Source: Ectopseudomonas composti | Lineage (GTDB): Bacteria; Pseudomonadota; Gammaproteobacteria; Pseudomonadales; Pseudomonadaceae | Reading direction: 5' to 3' | DNA length: 64,000 bases | Assembly: GCF_900115475.1 (NCBI RefSeq) | Contig: NZ_FOWP01000004.1 | Span: 186,001-250,000 of the forward strand | Part shown: piece by piece, positions 30,318-41,029 of the stretch | Layout: every line of letters starts with the position of its first letter | Position numbering within the stretch: the first letter of the stretch is position 1 | Notes under the pieces: model-generated | Seen by the model: the letters and a program-made list of their open reading frames with translations, nothing else | The model's database searches: none | What the model was told of the DNA's origin: nothing | Position numbers and translations under genes: made by a program

Positions 30318-31076
30318 TCAGACCAGGTCGAGCTGAACCTTGTGGCTATGCAGCAGGCGGATGATGGCAGCCGACGGCGCGCTGTCGGTGAAGACGCGGT
30401 CGACCAGCGCGATGGAGCCCAGGCGCACCACGGCGTTACGGCCAAACTTGCTGGAGTCAGCGGCGAGGAAAGCCTGTCGGGCATTGTCGATGATCGCCTG
30501 GGAAACCCGCACTTCCTGGTAGTCGAAGTCGAGCAAGCTACCGTCGTCGTCGATGCCGCTGATGCCGACGATGGCGTAGTCGACCTTGAACTGCTGGATG
30601 AAATCCACCGCGGCCTGGCCGACGATACCGCCGTCGCTGCGCACCGTGCCGCCGGCCACCAGCACCTCGAAGTCGGCCTTGGCGCTGAGTTGAGCGGCGA
30701 CGTGCAGGTTGTTGGTGATGATCTTCAGACCCTTGTGGTTCTGCAGCTCGCGGGCGATGGCTTCAGTGGTGGTGCCGATGTTGATGAACAGCGAGGCGTG
30801 ATCGGGGATCTGCGCGGCAACCGCCTCGGCGATACGCTGTTTCTCCTCACGCATCTGTCCCGCGCGCATGCCGTAGGCGGTGTTCTGAATGCTCGAGGCC
30901 TCGCAGGCCGCGCCGCCATGGGTGCGGCGCAGCAGGCCGTGCTCGGCCAACTGGTTGATGTCGCGGCGAATGGTCTGCGGGGTCACGGCGAACGCCTGGG
31001 CCAGCTCGTCGATACTGACGTAGCCGCGTTCGCGGGCGAGGTTGAGAATGTCGTGCTGGCGCGGAGCGAGGTTCAT
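30318..31076 (-). CDS. glpR: DeoR-family glycerol-3-phosphate regulon repressor
   Basis: The protein is 252 aa from ATG 31076 with AGGA 7 nt upstream. The DeoR helix-turn-helix is at about 6-55 ([40 protein letters not shown]). The C-terminal sugar-phosphate sensor domain carries the family [14 protein letters not shown] and GGTVRS...VGQAAVDFI motifs. It is expected to repress glpD and glpK until glycerol-3-phosphate accumulates. Position between glpD and glpK supports the name. Confidence 0.93.
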   Translation of the reverse strand: MNLAPRQHDILNLARERGYVSIDELAQAFAVTPQTIRRDINQLAEHGLLRRTHGGAACEASSIQNTAYGMRAGQMREEKQRIAEAVAAQIPDHASLFINIGTTTEAIARELQNHKGLKIITNNLHVAAQLSAKADFEVLVAGGTVRSDGGIVGQAAVDFIQQFKVDYAIVGISGIDDDGSLLDFDYQEVRVSQAIIDNARQAFLAADSSKFGRNAVVRLGSIALVDRVFTDSAPSAAIIRLLHSHKVQLDLV

Positions 31077-31161
31077 GAGCGCTTCCTGTGATGGTCACTC
31101 ATTATAGGGTGTGGCGGTGGTGGATTTGGGCCTGCTACTGTAAGGCATCTTTCATCGCGTT

Positions 31162-31173
31162 TTCACATTCGAA
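31162..31173 (+). promoter_or_regulatory. putative GlpR operator before ybaK-glpK
   Basis: TTCACATTCGAA ends one base before the ybaK start codon and repeats the motif upstream of glpD. Its position implies either a very short leader or a block at translation/transcription start. Confidence 0.5.
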
Positions 31174-31174
31174 C

Positions 31175-31645
31175 ATGACTCCAGCAATCGATCTGTTGAA
31201 AAAGGCCAAGGCCGAACACCGTGTGCACAGCTACCAGCATGATCCCAAGGCGCCGTCCTACGGGCTGGAGGCAGCGGAGAAGCTGGGGCTGGCGCCCGAG
31301 TGCGTGTACAAGACCCTGCTCGCGGCGACCGAAAAGGGCGAGCTGCTGGTGGCGGTGGTGCCGGTGGCCGGCAGTCTCGATCTCAAGGCACTGGCGGCAG
31401 CGGCCGGGACGAAGAAGACGGACATGGCCGACCCGACGGCCGCACAGCGCGCCACCGGTTATCTGGTCGGTGGCATCAGCCCGCTGGGGCAGAAGAAGCG
31501 CCTGCGTACGTTTATCGACGAGTCGGCACGCCAGCATCCCACCATTCACGTCAGTGGTGGCCGGCGTGGGCTGGAACTGGAGCTCTCGGCCGACACCCTG
31601 GCGCAGCACACCCAAGGGCAGTTCGCCGCTATCGGAAAAGCCTGA
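31175..31645 (+). CDS. ybaK: Cys-tRNA(Pro)/Cys-tRNA(Cys) deacylase
   Basis: The protein is 156 aa from ATG 31175; no ribosome-binding site is visible. It belongs to the YbaK/ProX editing family: the KTLLAATEKGELLVAVVP and GTKKTDMADPTAAQRATGYLVGGISPLGQKK blocks with the catalytic lysine region are intact. It removes cysteine mischarged onto tRNA-Pro. It lies between glpR and glpK with no obvious metabolic link to glycerol. Confidence 0.92.
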   Translation: MTPAIDLLKKAKAEHRVHSYQHDPKAPSYGLEAAEKLGLAPECVYKTLLAATEKGELLVAVVPVAGSLDLKALAAAAGTKKTDMADPTAAQRATGYLVGGISPLGQKKRLRTFIDESARQHPTIHVSGGRRGLELELSADTLAQHTQGQFAAIGKA

Positions 31646-31727
31646 ATCGAGCAGTATGCTGCCAGCAAAATAAGCCAGTCTGCAGTCAACTGCAGTGAAT
31701 GCTACCGATAACAACAAGGAACCTTGC

Positions 31728-33215
31728 ATGACCCAATACCTGCTAGCCATCGACCAGGGCACCACCAGCTCCCGCGCCATTATCTTCAGTGCCCAGGGAT
31801 TGCCGGTTGCGCGTGCCCAGCAGGAGTTCAAGCAGTATTTCCCGCAGGATGGCTGGGTCGAGCACGACGGTCAGGAGATCTGGCTGTCCACGCTCAAGGT
31901 GTGCCGCGATGCCATCGCCAGCAGCGGTCTGCAGCCCGAGGCGATTGCCGCCATCGGCATCACCAATCAGCGCGAAACAACGCTGGTGTGGGATGCCATC
32001 AGTGGTACGCCCATCCATCCGGCCATCGTCTGGCAGGATCGCCGCACCGCCGACTATTGCGCTGGGCTCAAGGAGCAAGGCCACGAAGCGGCGGTCTCGG
32101 CCAAGACCGGCCTGCTGATCGACCCGTATTTCTCCGCCACCAAGCTGCGCTGGATTCTGGAAAACGTACCGGGCGCCCGTGAGCGGGCCGAGCGCGGCGA
32201 GCTGCGTTTCGGCACCGTCGACAGCTTCCTGCTGTGGCGCCTGACCGATGGCAAGGTGCACCGCACCGACGCCAGCAATGCCTCGCGCACGCTGATGTTC
32301 AACATCCATACCCAACAATGGGACGAAGAGCTGCTCAAGCTGTTCGAGATACCGGTCAGCCTGCTGCCCGAAGTGCTCGATTGCGCCGCCGAGTTCGGTC
32401 ACACCGACAGCGAGTTGCTCGGCGCCAGCATCCCGGTGCTGGGCATGGCGGGCGACCAGCAGGCGGCCTTGATCGGCCAGGCCTGCTTCGAGCCGGGCAT
32501 GGTCAAGAGCACCTACGGCACCGGCTGTTTCATGATCCAGAACACCGGCGATCAACCGGTGAGCTCGAAGAATCGCCTGCTGACCACGGTTGGCTATCGC
32601 CTCGATGGCAAGGTTACTTACGCGGTGGAGGGCAGCATCTTTGTGGCCGGTGCTGCGGTGCAGTGGCTACGTGACGGCATCAAGCTGATCAGCCATGCGC
32701 GCGAGAGCGAGGCACTGGCCGAGGCCACCGGCGAGGCCTGCGGCGTCTATCTGGTGCCGGCGTTCACCGGGCTGGGGGCGCCTTACTGGGACCCCAAAGC
32801 GCGGGGCGCCATCTTCGGCCTGACCCGCGATACCGGGATCAAGGAGATCGTCACTGCCGGCTTGCAGTCGGTGTGCTACCAGACCCGCGATTTGCTCGAA
32901 GCCATGCGTCAGGATGGCGCGGCGGCGCCCAGCGCGCTGCGTGTCGACGGCGGGATGGTGGAGAACAACTGGGTCATGCAGTTTCTCGCCGACATTCTTG
33001 GCGTCAGCGTCGAGCGCCCCGAAGTCACCGAAACCACGGCGCTCGGCGTCGCCTACCTGGCAGGCCTGAAGCTCGGCCTGTACCAGGACCTCAAGGCCAT
33101 CGCCAGTCACTGGCATCGTCAGCAGCGCTTCGAGCCACGGATGAACGAAGCGCATCGTGATCGCCTCTACGCCGGATGGTTGGATGCGGTGAAACGGGTG
33201 CGCAGCGAAGCGTGA
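31728..33215 (+). CDS. glpK: glycerol kinase
   Basis: The protein is 495 aa from ATG 31728 with AAGGAA 7 nt upstream. FGGY-kinase features include the N-terminal phosphate loop ([16 protein letters not shown]), [25 protein letters not shown] and the C-terminal [19 protein letters not shown]. It phosphorylates glycerol to glycerol-3-phosphate. The usual partner glpF (glycerol facilitator) is not next to it; ybaK occupies the upstream position. Confidence 0.97.
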   Translation: MTQYLLAIDQGTTSSRAIIFSAQGLPVARAQQEFKQYFPQDGWVEHDGQEIWLSTLKVCRDAIASSGLQPEAIAAIGITNQRETTLVWDAISGTPIHPAIVWQDRRTADYCAGLKEQGHEAAVSAKTGLLIDPYFSATKLRWILENVPGARERAERGELRFGTVDSFLLWRLTDGKVHRTDASNASRTLMFNIHTQQWDEELLKLFEIPVSLLPEVLDCAAEFGHTDSELLGASIPVLGMAGDQQAALIGQACFEPGMVKSTYGTGCFMIQNTGDQPVSSKNRLLTTVGYRLDGKVTYAVEGSIFVAGAAVQWLRDGIKLISHARESEALAEATGEACGVYLVPAFTGLGAPYWDPKARGAIFGLTRDTGIKEIVTAGLQSVCYQTRDLLEAMRQDGAAAPSALRVDGGMVENNWVMQFLADILGVSVERPEVTETTALGVAYLAGLKLGLYQDLKAIASHWHRQQRFEPRMNEAHRDRLYAGWLDAVKRVRSEA

Positions 33216-33985
33216 GAACGCTTGCCTGGTTGAACCGGGTCAGCGCTGGCGTGCTGCTGTCACTGTTGCTGTGCAGCGGCCTGGCGCGGGCCGAGAAGCT
33301 GGTGATCGCCGGCGACCTGTGGTGCCCGATCAACTGCGCCGTGGATGCAGAGAAACGCGGCATCTTCGTCGAACTGGCCGAACAGATCTTTGCCGAGTCC
33401 GGCATCGAGGTGGAGTACCGCGTGATCAACTGGGCGCGTGCGGTGCACGATACCCGGCGCGGCAAGTTGGGGGCGTTGATTGGCGCCGGGGTGCAGGATG
33501 CGCCGGACTTTATCTTCACGCCCACGGCGCCCGGTATTTCTCGTATGTGCTTCTATGCCCTGCGTGGCGGAACCTGGCGTTACCAGGGGCTGGAGTCGTT
33601 GCAGGCGGTGCGCCTTGGTGCGATCAACGGCTACAGCTACGGTGCCGAGCTCGATCTGTACCTGCGCAATCATCATGACCTGGCCCAGGTGCAGCTGATG
33701 ACCGGTGATCGCGCGCTGATCAGCAACCTGCGCAAGCTGCGCCATGGCCGTATCGATGCACTGGTGGAAAATGCCTGGGTGATGCAGGCGCTGCTCAGCG
33801 AGCGCTACCTGCATGGCGAGGTCGTTGAAGTCGGTTGCCGGCAGCCGGATATTGCCATCTACCTGGCGTTTGCTCCCGGTCTGGTTGACAGCCCGCGTTA
33901 TGCGCAACTGTTCGAGCAGGGGCTGCAGCGCTTTCGCGAAGACGGGCGCATGAACGAACTGTTACGGCGCTACGGCATCCGCTGA
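33212..33985 (+). CDS. periplasmic solute-binding-like protein (SBP family 3)
   Basis: The protein is 257 aa. GTG 33212 overlaps the glpK stop (GTGA). A signal peptide ([14 protein letters not shown]) is cleaved before [17 protein letters not shown]. The body resembles family 3 solute-binding domains ([34 protein letters not shown]). No permease or ATPase is adjacent, so it may act as an orphan sensor or binding protein. Ligand unknown. Confidence 0.82.
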   Translation: MRTLAWLNRVSAGVLLSLLLCSGLARAEKLVIAGDLWCPINCAVDAEKRGIFVELAEQIFAESGIEVEYRVINWARAVHDTRRGKLGALIGAGVQDAPDFIFTPTAPGISRMCFYALRGGTWRYQGLESLQAVRLGAINGYSYGAELDLYLRNHHDLAQVQLMTGDRALISNLRKLRHGRIDALVENAWVMQALLSERYLHGEVVEVGCRQPDIAIYLAFAPGLVDSPRYAQLFEQGLQRFREDGRMNELLRRYGIR

Positions 33986-34082
33986 GGCGCACTGTTCGGG
34001 GAAAATACAGGCCCTCTGTACGTGGTTCGCTTTTGCTGAGCGGGGCATGCTCTGACTCCCCAACTATGGCCAGGAATGCCCC

Positions 34083-34889
34083 ATGCCCCTCGAATTTCAC
34101 CAGATCGACGCCTTCACCGATCAGCCCTTCGCCGGTAACCCGGCCATCGTCTATCGCCTCGAGTGTTGGCTCGATGAGGCGCTGATGCAGCGCATCGCCG
34201 CCGAGCACAACCTGGCGGAGACGGCATTCGTGGTGAAGGAGGGGAGTGCCTGGCATATCCGCTGGTTCACGCCGCTCAGTGAGGTGCCGCTGTGTGGGCA
34301 CGCCACCCTGGCGGCGGCCAAGGTGCTGTTCGACATCTACCAGGAGCCCGCCGAGGTACTGGATTTCACCTGCCTGTCCGGGGCCCTGCAGGTCACCCGT
34401 CAGGGCGAGCGCCTGGAACTGGATTTTCCAGTGCGGCGTGCGCAACCGGTCGCACAGGATCTGCATCAGCAGGCTGAGCGCGCGCTGGGGCGCCAGGTAG
34501 AACAGGTCCTGGCGCTGGGCAATGCCGATGGCAGCGTGCAGGAACTGATGGTGGTGCTGGGCGCCGAGGCGGATTTGCGCGAGCTGAAGCCGAATCTGCC
34601 CGCACTGGCCACCTTGCCGGGGCTTGGCGTGCTGGTCACCGCTGCCGGTAGTCAGCGTGACTTCGTCTCGCGCTACTTCGCGCCGAGTATCGGTATCGAT
34701 GAAGATCCGGTCACCGGTTCGACCCACTGCATCCTGATGCCCTATTGGGCCGAGCGCCTGGGTCGCAATACGCTCAGCGCCTTCCAGTGCTCGGCACGTG
34801 GCGGTGAGCTGCTGTGTCGGCTGGACGGCGAACGGGTGAAAATCGCTGGCCATGCGCGGCACATTGCCAGCGGTCAGTTGATGCTTTGA
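34083..34889 (+). CDS. PhzF-family isomerase-like protein
   Basis: The protein is 268 aa. It has the PhzF signatures FHQIDAFTDQPFAGNPAIV, the catalytic-type glutamate in NLAETAFV, RWFTPLSEVPLCGHATLAAA and the late DPVTGSTHCILMPYW. PhzF makes a phenazine precursor, but most homologues act on unknown substrates and no phenazine genes are here. Two-domain diaminopimelate-epimerase-like fold expected. Cytoplasmic. Confidence 0.93.
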   Translation: MPLEFHQIDAFTDQPFAGNPAIVYRLECWLDEALMQRIAAEHNLAETAFVVKEGSAWHIRWFTPLSEVPLCGHATLAAAKVLFDIYQEPAEVLDFTCLSGALQVTRQGERLELDFPVRRAQPVAQDLHQQAERALGRQVEQVLALGNADGSVQELMVVLGAEADLRELKPNLPALATLPGLGVLVTAAGSQRDFVSRYFAPSIGIDEDPVTGSTHCILMPYWAERLGRNTLSAFQCSARGGELLCRLDGERVKIAGHARHIASGQLML

Positions 34890-34911
34890 GGTGCTGCTGG
34901 CGGCTCGCCGG

Positions 34912-36014
34912 TCAGTTGCTGCTGACCCGGCGTACGCCGCTGGATTCGCTGAGCTGCAATTGCGCGGCGACGCTGCCCAGGGCAGGGAAGGCCACCAGGT
35001 GGTCGGCGGCGATGCGGATGCCCACTTCGTCGCCTGGCTGGTGGTCGGCATGGCTGGGGAAGATCGATTCCAGCTGGCTGCCGGTTGGCAGCTGCAGGCG
35101 ATAGAGGGTGGCGGCGCCGAGGAAGGTCTTGCCGGCGATGCGGGCCTTCAGTGCGCTGCTCTCGTCCGGCACGATGTCGTCCGGGCGCAACAGCACATCC
35201 ACCGCGCTGCCTTGCGCCCAGGTATAGGCACGGTTACCGCGGATCACACCGAGTTCGGTCTGCACCGTTTCCGGGCTGAGCAACTGGCCGCGGATGAAAT
35301 AACCCTGGCCGATGAAGCTGGCGACGAAGGGTGTCAGCGGCTCGTGATAGAGGTTGAACGGTGTGTCCCACTGCTCCAGGCGGCCATCCTTGAACACGCC
35401 GACGTGGTCGCTGACGGCGAAGGCTTCTTCCTGATCATGGGTCACCAGGATGGCGCTGGTACCACGCGCCTTGAGAATCTCGCGCACTTCATGACTCAGG
35501 CGCCGACGCAGTTCGCCATCGAGGTTGGAGAACGGCTCGTCGAGCAGCAGCAGCTTCGGCTCTGGCGCCAGGGCGCGTGCCAAGGCTACACGTTGTTGCT
35601 GGCCGCCGGACAGTTCGTGCGGGTAGCGTTTGGCCAGGTGAGCGAGCTTGACCAGCTCCAGCAACTCCTGGGTCACGCGTTCGGCGTTGGCGTGCTTGCG
35701 AATGCCGAAGGCGACGTTCTCCGCCACGCTCAGGTGGGGGAACAGCGCATAGTCCTGAAACACCATGCCGATCTGGCGTTTTTCCGGTGCCAGGGTGAAA
35801 CCGGCGCGGGAGATCACCTCGCCATCGAGTTCGATCTCACCGTCGAGCACCGGCTCGAAACCGGCGATGGCGCGCAGCGTGGTGGTCTTGCCGCAGCCGG
35901 AGGGGCCGAGCAGGCAACCGATGTCGCCCGCGTTGAGGTGCAGGTCGAGATCCTGCACTACCTTGTGCGCGTGGTAGCCGCAGTTCAGCCCGCGCAGCTG
36001 CAGCAGAGGCGGGT

Positions 36015-36018
<4 letters not shown>
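34912..36018 (-). CDS. ABC transporter ATP-binding protein (FbpC/PotA-like)
   Basis: The protein is 368 aa from ATG 36018, overlapping the argF stop (ATGA). The nucleotide-binding domain is complete: Walker [11 protein letters not shown]-loop FQDYALFP, signature [15 protein letters not shown], Walker [13 protein letters not shown] and switch [11 protein letters not shown]-terminal TOBE-like region follows. It resembles the ferric-iron (FbpC) and polyamine branches. No permease or binding protein gene sits next to it, so its partners must be elsewhere. Confidence 0.9.
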
Positions 36019-36935
<917 letters not shown>

Positions 36936-37272
36936 CGTTAACTACCTTTATCACTACAGTTCGCAAGCTTGTGGTCGGGGATAAAACCGACAAAAACAGC
37001 AGAGCTTGCGGCAGGAGGCCGCAGGGTGCGACGAAACAGGGGAAGGCGCGATCTTATAAGGAAATGACGAGACGGCGCAAATTGCCACCTGCGGGCACGC
37101 AGAATCCTGTTTTGTAAGCCTTTTCCCAATTCGGCGTGCGAGATGTCACAAAACTGAAAACCTCGCTTGCGCCCCTCTAGATCGGGCCTCTAGGATGCCG
37201 CCGCCTTTCCAAGGCAATGCATTGCCCCCGCAATGGGGACATCCATGGAATATATGTGCAAAGGAGTTTTGC
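36936..37272. other. intergenic region between argF and a lipoprotein gene
   Basis: It is divergent and about 340 bp long. It should hold the leftward argF promoter and the rightward lipoprotein promoter. A run rich in A/T (37127-37165) is a candidate for the latter. No gene is visible. Confidence 0.45.
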
Positions 37273-37704
37273 ATGAAACACGTAGCCTACGCCGCCGCTT
37301 TCTCCGCTCTCGCCCTGCTGACTGGCTGTGCCAGTCAGAACGTTAGCCAGCCGACCGTTCCGCTGAACGGCACCGTGCAAACTAACCTCAAGGCCGACGT
37401 GAAAGTGGGCGAGCCCATCTCTGGTCAATCTTCGGTGAACATCCTGTTCGGTGTGTTCAAGCTGGGTGGCGACACTCAATTTGCCGACGGCGTGACCTAC
37501 GGTGGTGGCGAAGGTGGTTTCGCGCTGGGTCTCGACCCGGTTGCTTCCGCCAAGTCTGCAGCGGCCTACAAGGCTGTCAAAGCCTCGGATGCTGACGTGA
37601 TCGTCGCCCCGCGTTACGAAGTGAACGTTCAAGATTACTTCGTATACAAGACTGTCAACGTCAACGTTACCGGCAAAAAGGGCACCGTGACCTCCATCCG
37701 TTAA
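37273..37704 (+). CDS. small lipoprotein of unknown function
   Basis: The protein is 143 aa from ATG 37273 with AAGGAG at 37261. Signal peptide ends in lipobox LLTGC. The mature part has beta-rich sequence with a glycine-rich strand (GVTYGGGEGGFALGLDP) and ends VTGKKGTVTSIR. It resembles conserved lipoproteins of TRL-type. Function unknown. Likely its own transcription unit. Confidence 0.82.
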   Translation: MKHVAYAAAFSALALLTGCASQNVSQPTVPLNGTVQTNLKADVKVGEPISGQSSVNILFGVFKLGGDTQFADGVTYGGGEGGFALGLDPVASAKSAAAYKAVKASDADVIVAPRYEVNVQDYFVYKTVNVNVTGKKGTVTSIR

Positions 37705-37849
37705 TTCGGATCGTCGCGACCCTGAATCGGCAGGCTTGATGCCTGTCGATTCAGGAGACGAACGCTGCTGGCGTCGCCCTTGTGCGCGGCCCATAGTTCA
37801 TGACCTGCGACCTGACTGGTCGTCTCGGATCAGAACAAGAGGCCAGGCC

Positions 37850-39958
37850 ATGACCAAGTCCCTCCATTACCGTGCATGCCATCTGTGCGAAGCCATCTGC
37901 GGCCTTGCCATCGAAACCGAAGCGCAGCCTGACGGCAGCACGCAGATTCGCTCGATCAAGGGCGACGCCCAGGACAGCTTCAGCCGTGGCCATATCTGCC
38001 CCAAGGCCGTGGCGTTGCAGGACATTCAGAACGACCCCGACCGTATCCGCCAACCCATGCGCCGCATTGGCGGGCAGTGGCAGGCCATCGGCTGGGATGA
38101 GGCGTTCGAGCTGGTGGCCGAGCGTCTGAGCGCGATCCAGGCGGCGCATGGGCAGAATGCCGTGGCCGTCTATCAGGGCAACCCCAGCGTGCACAACTAC
38201 GGGCTGATGACCCACAGCAACTATTTCCTGGGTCAGCTGAAAACCCGTAATCGTTTCTCCGCCACCTCGGTCGACCAACTGCCGCACCACCTGACCAGCC
38301 ACCTGATGTATGGCCACGGCCTGCTGATTCCGATTCCCGACATCGATCACACCGACTTCATGCTGATCCTGGGCGGCAACCCGCTGGCCTCCAACGGCAG
38401 CATCATGACCGTGCCGGATGTGGAGAAGCGCCTGAAGGCCATCCAGGCCCGTGGCGGCAAGCTGGTGGTGGTCGATCCGCGCCGTAGCGAGACCGCTGCC
38501 ATCGCTGACCAGCACCTGTTCGTGCGCCCTGGCAGCGACGCCGCACTGCTGCTGGCGCTGCTCAACACCCTGTTCGAGGAGGGCCTGAAGCGCGACAGCC
38601 ACCTGCCGGTGGACGGGCTGGAGCAGGTGCGCGAGGCGATTGCCGGCTTCGATGCGCAAGCCATGAGCGCGCGCTGCGGCGTGCCGGCAGAAACCATCCG
38701 CCAGCTGGCGCGGGATTTCGCCGCCGCCGACAAGGCGGTGTGCTACGGTCGTATGGGCGTTTCCACCCAGGCGTTCGGCACGCTCTGTCAGTGGCTGGTG
38801 CAGGTGATCAATCTGGTGACCGGCAACCTCGATCGCAGCGGCGGTGTACTCTGCACCACGCCGGCGGTGGATCTGGTGGCAAGCACCTCGGGTGGGCATT
38901 TCAATCGCTGGCAGAGTCGGGTATCCGGCTTGCCGGAGTACGGCGGCGAGCTGCCGGTTTCGGCGCTGGCCGAAGAGATGCTGACCCCCGGCGAGGGGCA
39001 GGTTCGCGCCCTGATCACGGTGGCCGGCAACCCGGTGCTGTCGACGCCCAACGGCCGCCAGCTGGAGCAGGCGCTGGACGGCCTGGACTTCATGCTCTCG
39101 GTGGATTTCTACATCAACGAGACCACCCGCTACGCCGACCTGATCCTGCCGCCGACCGCACCGCTGGAGCACGATCACTACGACACCACCTTCAATGTGT
39201 TCGCCGTGCGCAACGTCACCCGTTTCAACGAGGCGATCCTGGCCAAGCCGGAGGGCGCACTGCACGATTGGGAAATCTTTGTCGGGCTGGCCAAGGCGTT
39301 CGCGGCGCGCAATGACCTGGAGTTGAAATCGACCATGGCGCCGGAGCAGATGATCGACATGGGCCTGCGTTTCGGTCCCTACGGCGATCACAGTGAGCGC
39401 AAGCTCAACCTGGCTGTGCTGCGCGAGCATCCACACGGGGTCGACCTGGGGCCTTTGCAGCCGAACCTGGCCGCACGCCTGAAAACCCCGAGCAAGACCG
39501 TGCAGGTTGCCCCGACGTTGCTGCTGGCTGATCTGGCGCACTTCGCCGAACAGGAACAGCCCGCCGCCCATGAACTGCTGCTGATCGGCCGCCGCCATGT
39601 GCGCAGCAACAACTCCTGGATGCACAACTATCACCGCCTGGTGAAGGGCAAGCCGCGTCATCAGCTGTTGATGAACCCGGCTGATCTGGCCAGCCGCGGC
39701 CTCGCCGATGGACAACGGGTAGAGGTGCGCTCGCGGGTCGGCAGCATTGAGGTGGAAGTGGCCGCCAGTGATGAGGTAATGGCCGGCGTGGTCAGTCTGC
39801 CCCATGGTTGGGGCCATGCCCGGCCCGGAGTGCAGATGGACATCGCCCGTGCGCAGCCGGGTGCCAGCGCCAATGACCTGACCGATGAGCGCCGGCTCGA
39901 TGCGCTGTCCGGTAATGCGGTGCTCAATGGTGTGCCGGTGGAGGTGGTGGCTGCGTAA
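37850..39958 (+). CDS. molybdopterin oxidoreductase with N-terminal Fe4S4 site
   Basis: The protein is 702 aa from ATG 37850 (AAGAGG upstream). The iron-sulfur ligands CHLCEAIC and GHICPKA are present, followed by the formate-dehydrogenase/BisC-type domains (Mo-bis-MGD binding motifs such as LGGNPLASNGS, VVVDPRRSETAAIAD, and the C-terminal MNPADLASRGLADGQRVEV). No redox partner subunit is adjacent. The substrate is unknown. There is no twin-arginine signal, so it is probably cytoplasmic. Confidence 0.9.
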   Translation: MTKSLHYRACHLCEAICGLAIETEAQPDGSTQIRSIKGDAQDSFSRGHICPKAVALQDIQNDPDRIRQPMRRIGGQWQAIGWDEAFELVAERLSAIQAAHGQNAVAVYQGNPSVHNYGLMTHSNYFLGQLKTRNRFSATSVDQLPHHLTSHLMYGHGLLIPIPDIDHTDFMLILGGNPLASNGSIMTVPDVEKRLKAIQARGGKLVVVDPRRSETAAIADQHLFVRPGSDAALLLALLNTLFEEGLKRDSHLPVDGLEQVREAIAGFDAQAMSARCGVPAETIRQLARDFAAADKAVCYGRMGVSTQAFGTLCQWLVQVINLVTGNLDRSGGVLCTTPAVDLVASTSGGHFNRWQSRVSGLPEYGGELPVSALAEEMLTPGEGQVRALITVAGNPVLSTPNGRQLEQALDGLDFMLSVDFYINETTRYADLILPPTAPLEHDHYDTTFNVFAVRNVTRFNEAILAKPEGALHDWEIFVGLAKAFAARNDLELKSTMAPEQMIDMGLRFGPYGDHSERKLNLAVLREHPHGVDLGPLQPNLAARLKTPSKTVQVAPTLLLADLAHFAEQEQPAAHELLLIGRRHVRSNNSWMHNYHRLVKGKPRHQLLMNPADLASRGLADGQRVEVRSRVGSIEVEVAASDEVMAGVVSLPHGWGHARPGVQMDIARAQPGASANDLTDERRLDALSGNAVLNGVPVEVVAA

Positions 39959-40086
39959 CGACCTGCTGCGCGTCGGCCCTGCTGCGTTAAAAACAGGCTC
40001 GGACTGCTCATTTACAACTCGTAAACTCCGCGTCCTCGCCTGTTTTTGCCTTGCATGTCTCTAGCTCGCGAGGTCGTAAACAGGTC
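39959..40086. repeat. palindromic intergenic element, copy 2
   Basis: It begins one base after the preceding stop codon. Left CGACCTGCTGCGCGTCGGCC pairs with right CTCGCGAGGTCG. Inner arms AAAAACAGGC and GCCTGTTTTT pair. The conserved core CTCATTTACAACTCGTAAAC lies in the middle. Confidence 0.8.
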
Positions 40087-40184
40087 TAGGGAGGACGGCA
40101 AGGCCGAGCATTTTGCTCGGCTTTTCGCTACAATCGCGCCACCGTGGCGACCGTCGGGTCGCGAAGTCTATGCTGAGGTGCCCC

Positions 40185-40511
40185 ATGGATATCATCGAAA
40201 CCATCAAAGAGCAGATCGCCAACAACACCGTTCTGCTGTACATGAAAGGCTCGCCCAACGCCCCGCAGTGTGGCTTCTCCGCCCGTGCTGCCCAGGTGGT
40301 GATGGGCTGCGGCGAGAAGTTCGCCTATGTCGACATCCTGCAGAACCCGGAAATCCGCGCCAACCTGCCGAAGTACGCCAACTGGCCGACCTTCCCGCAG
40401 CTGTGGGTCGGCGGTGAGCTGGTCGGCGGTAGCGACATCCTCACCGAGATGTACGAGAAGGGCGAGCTGCAGACCCTGATCAAGGACGCCACCAGCAAAG
40501 CCGGCGCCTGA
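40185..40511 (+). CDS. grxD: monothiol glutaredoxin, Grx4/GrxD type
   Basis: The protein is 108 aa from ATG 40185. The monothiol site CGFS is at 29-32 (SPNAPQCGFSARAAQVV), and WPTFPQLWVGGELVGGSDI supplies the glutathione-binding cis-Pro region. Such proteins carry or deliver Fe-S clusters. Its terminator is at 40530. Confidence 0.96.
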   Translation: MDIIETIKEQIANNTVLLYMKGSPNAPQCGFSARAAQVVMGCGEKFAYVDILQNPEIRANLPKYANWPTFPQLWVGGELVGGSDILTEMYEKGELQTLIKDATSKAGA

Positions 40512-40529
40512 TCACTGATCGTGCAACGC

Positions 40530-40560
40530 AAAGAACCCGCCTAGGCGGGTTCTTTCGTTT
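40530..40560. terminator. bidirectional terminator after grxD
   Basis: Stem AAAGAACCCGCC / GGCGGGTTCTTT with a 2-nt loop, between convergent genes. Confidence 0.9.
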
Positions 40561-40574
40561 CTGCCAGCTGCTTT

Positions 40575-40916
40575 CTATTTCTGCAGCCACTGGCCGTTCA
40601 GTTGGATGAACTGGCCCTTGGGCGTGCGCTCGATGGCTTTCTTGCCGGCGATGGCTTCCACGTCGCTCAGGCTGATGCCGTTGTCCTTGGCCACCTTCTG
40701 GTATTCAGTGCGACGCGCCTGGTTGATCAGGCTGGCGATTTCATCGGCCTGGCCGCCGGCTTTGACCACGCCCAGGTAGCCGTTGGGCTGCTCGCCCAAC
40801 TGGCCACTGGCCTTGGCATCGCCGAGAGCGCTCATGGCCTGGTTGAGGTTCAGTGCGTAGGCCGGCAGGCTGAGGGTCAGTGCCAGCAGCAGGGTCGAAA
40901 TGTATCGAATCATCAT
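40575..40916 (-). CDS. ydbL: YdbL-family (DUF1318) periplasmic protein
   Basis: The protein is 113 aa. Two adjacent ATGs (40916, 40913) follow AAGGAG; the second has the better spacing. A signal peptide ends near LPAYA-LNLN. The DUF1318 domain shows the AIAGKKAIERTPKGQFIQ motif. In enterobacteria YdbL works with the YdbH-YnbE bridge, and the three genes are clustered here too. Confidence 0.9.
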   Translation of the reverse strand: MMIRYISTLLLALTLSLPAYALNLNQAMSALGDAKASGQLGEQPNGYLGVVKAGGQADEIASLINQARRTEYQKVAKDNGISLSDVEAIAGKKAIERTPKGQFIQLNGQWLQK

Positions 40917-40953
40917 GCTTCTCCTTGAGGAAATCCTGATGGATCAGATTTCC

Positions 40954-41021
40954 GTCTTTCCCGCGTAGGCGGGAATCTAGATGTCACGAACGTCCTGGAT
41001 TCCCGCCTGCGCGGGAAAGAC
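40954..41021. repeat. REP-like inverted pair (family C)
   Basis: Left GTCTTTCCCGCGTAGGCGGG and right CCCGCCTGCGCGGGAAAGAC are inverted copies around a 20-bp centre. It lies between ynbE and ydbL within the operon. Confidence 0.85.
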
Positions 41022-41029
41022 CGACGCTC

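Noticed and set aside
37751..39817. A long open frame antisense to the molybdopterin oxidoreductase
   Set aside because: Same effect; no family signature, no ribosome-binding site and no support from spacing.
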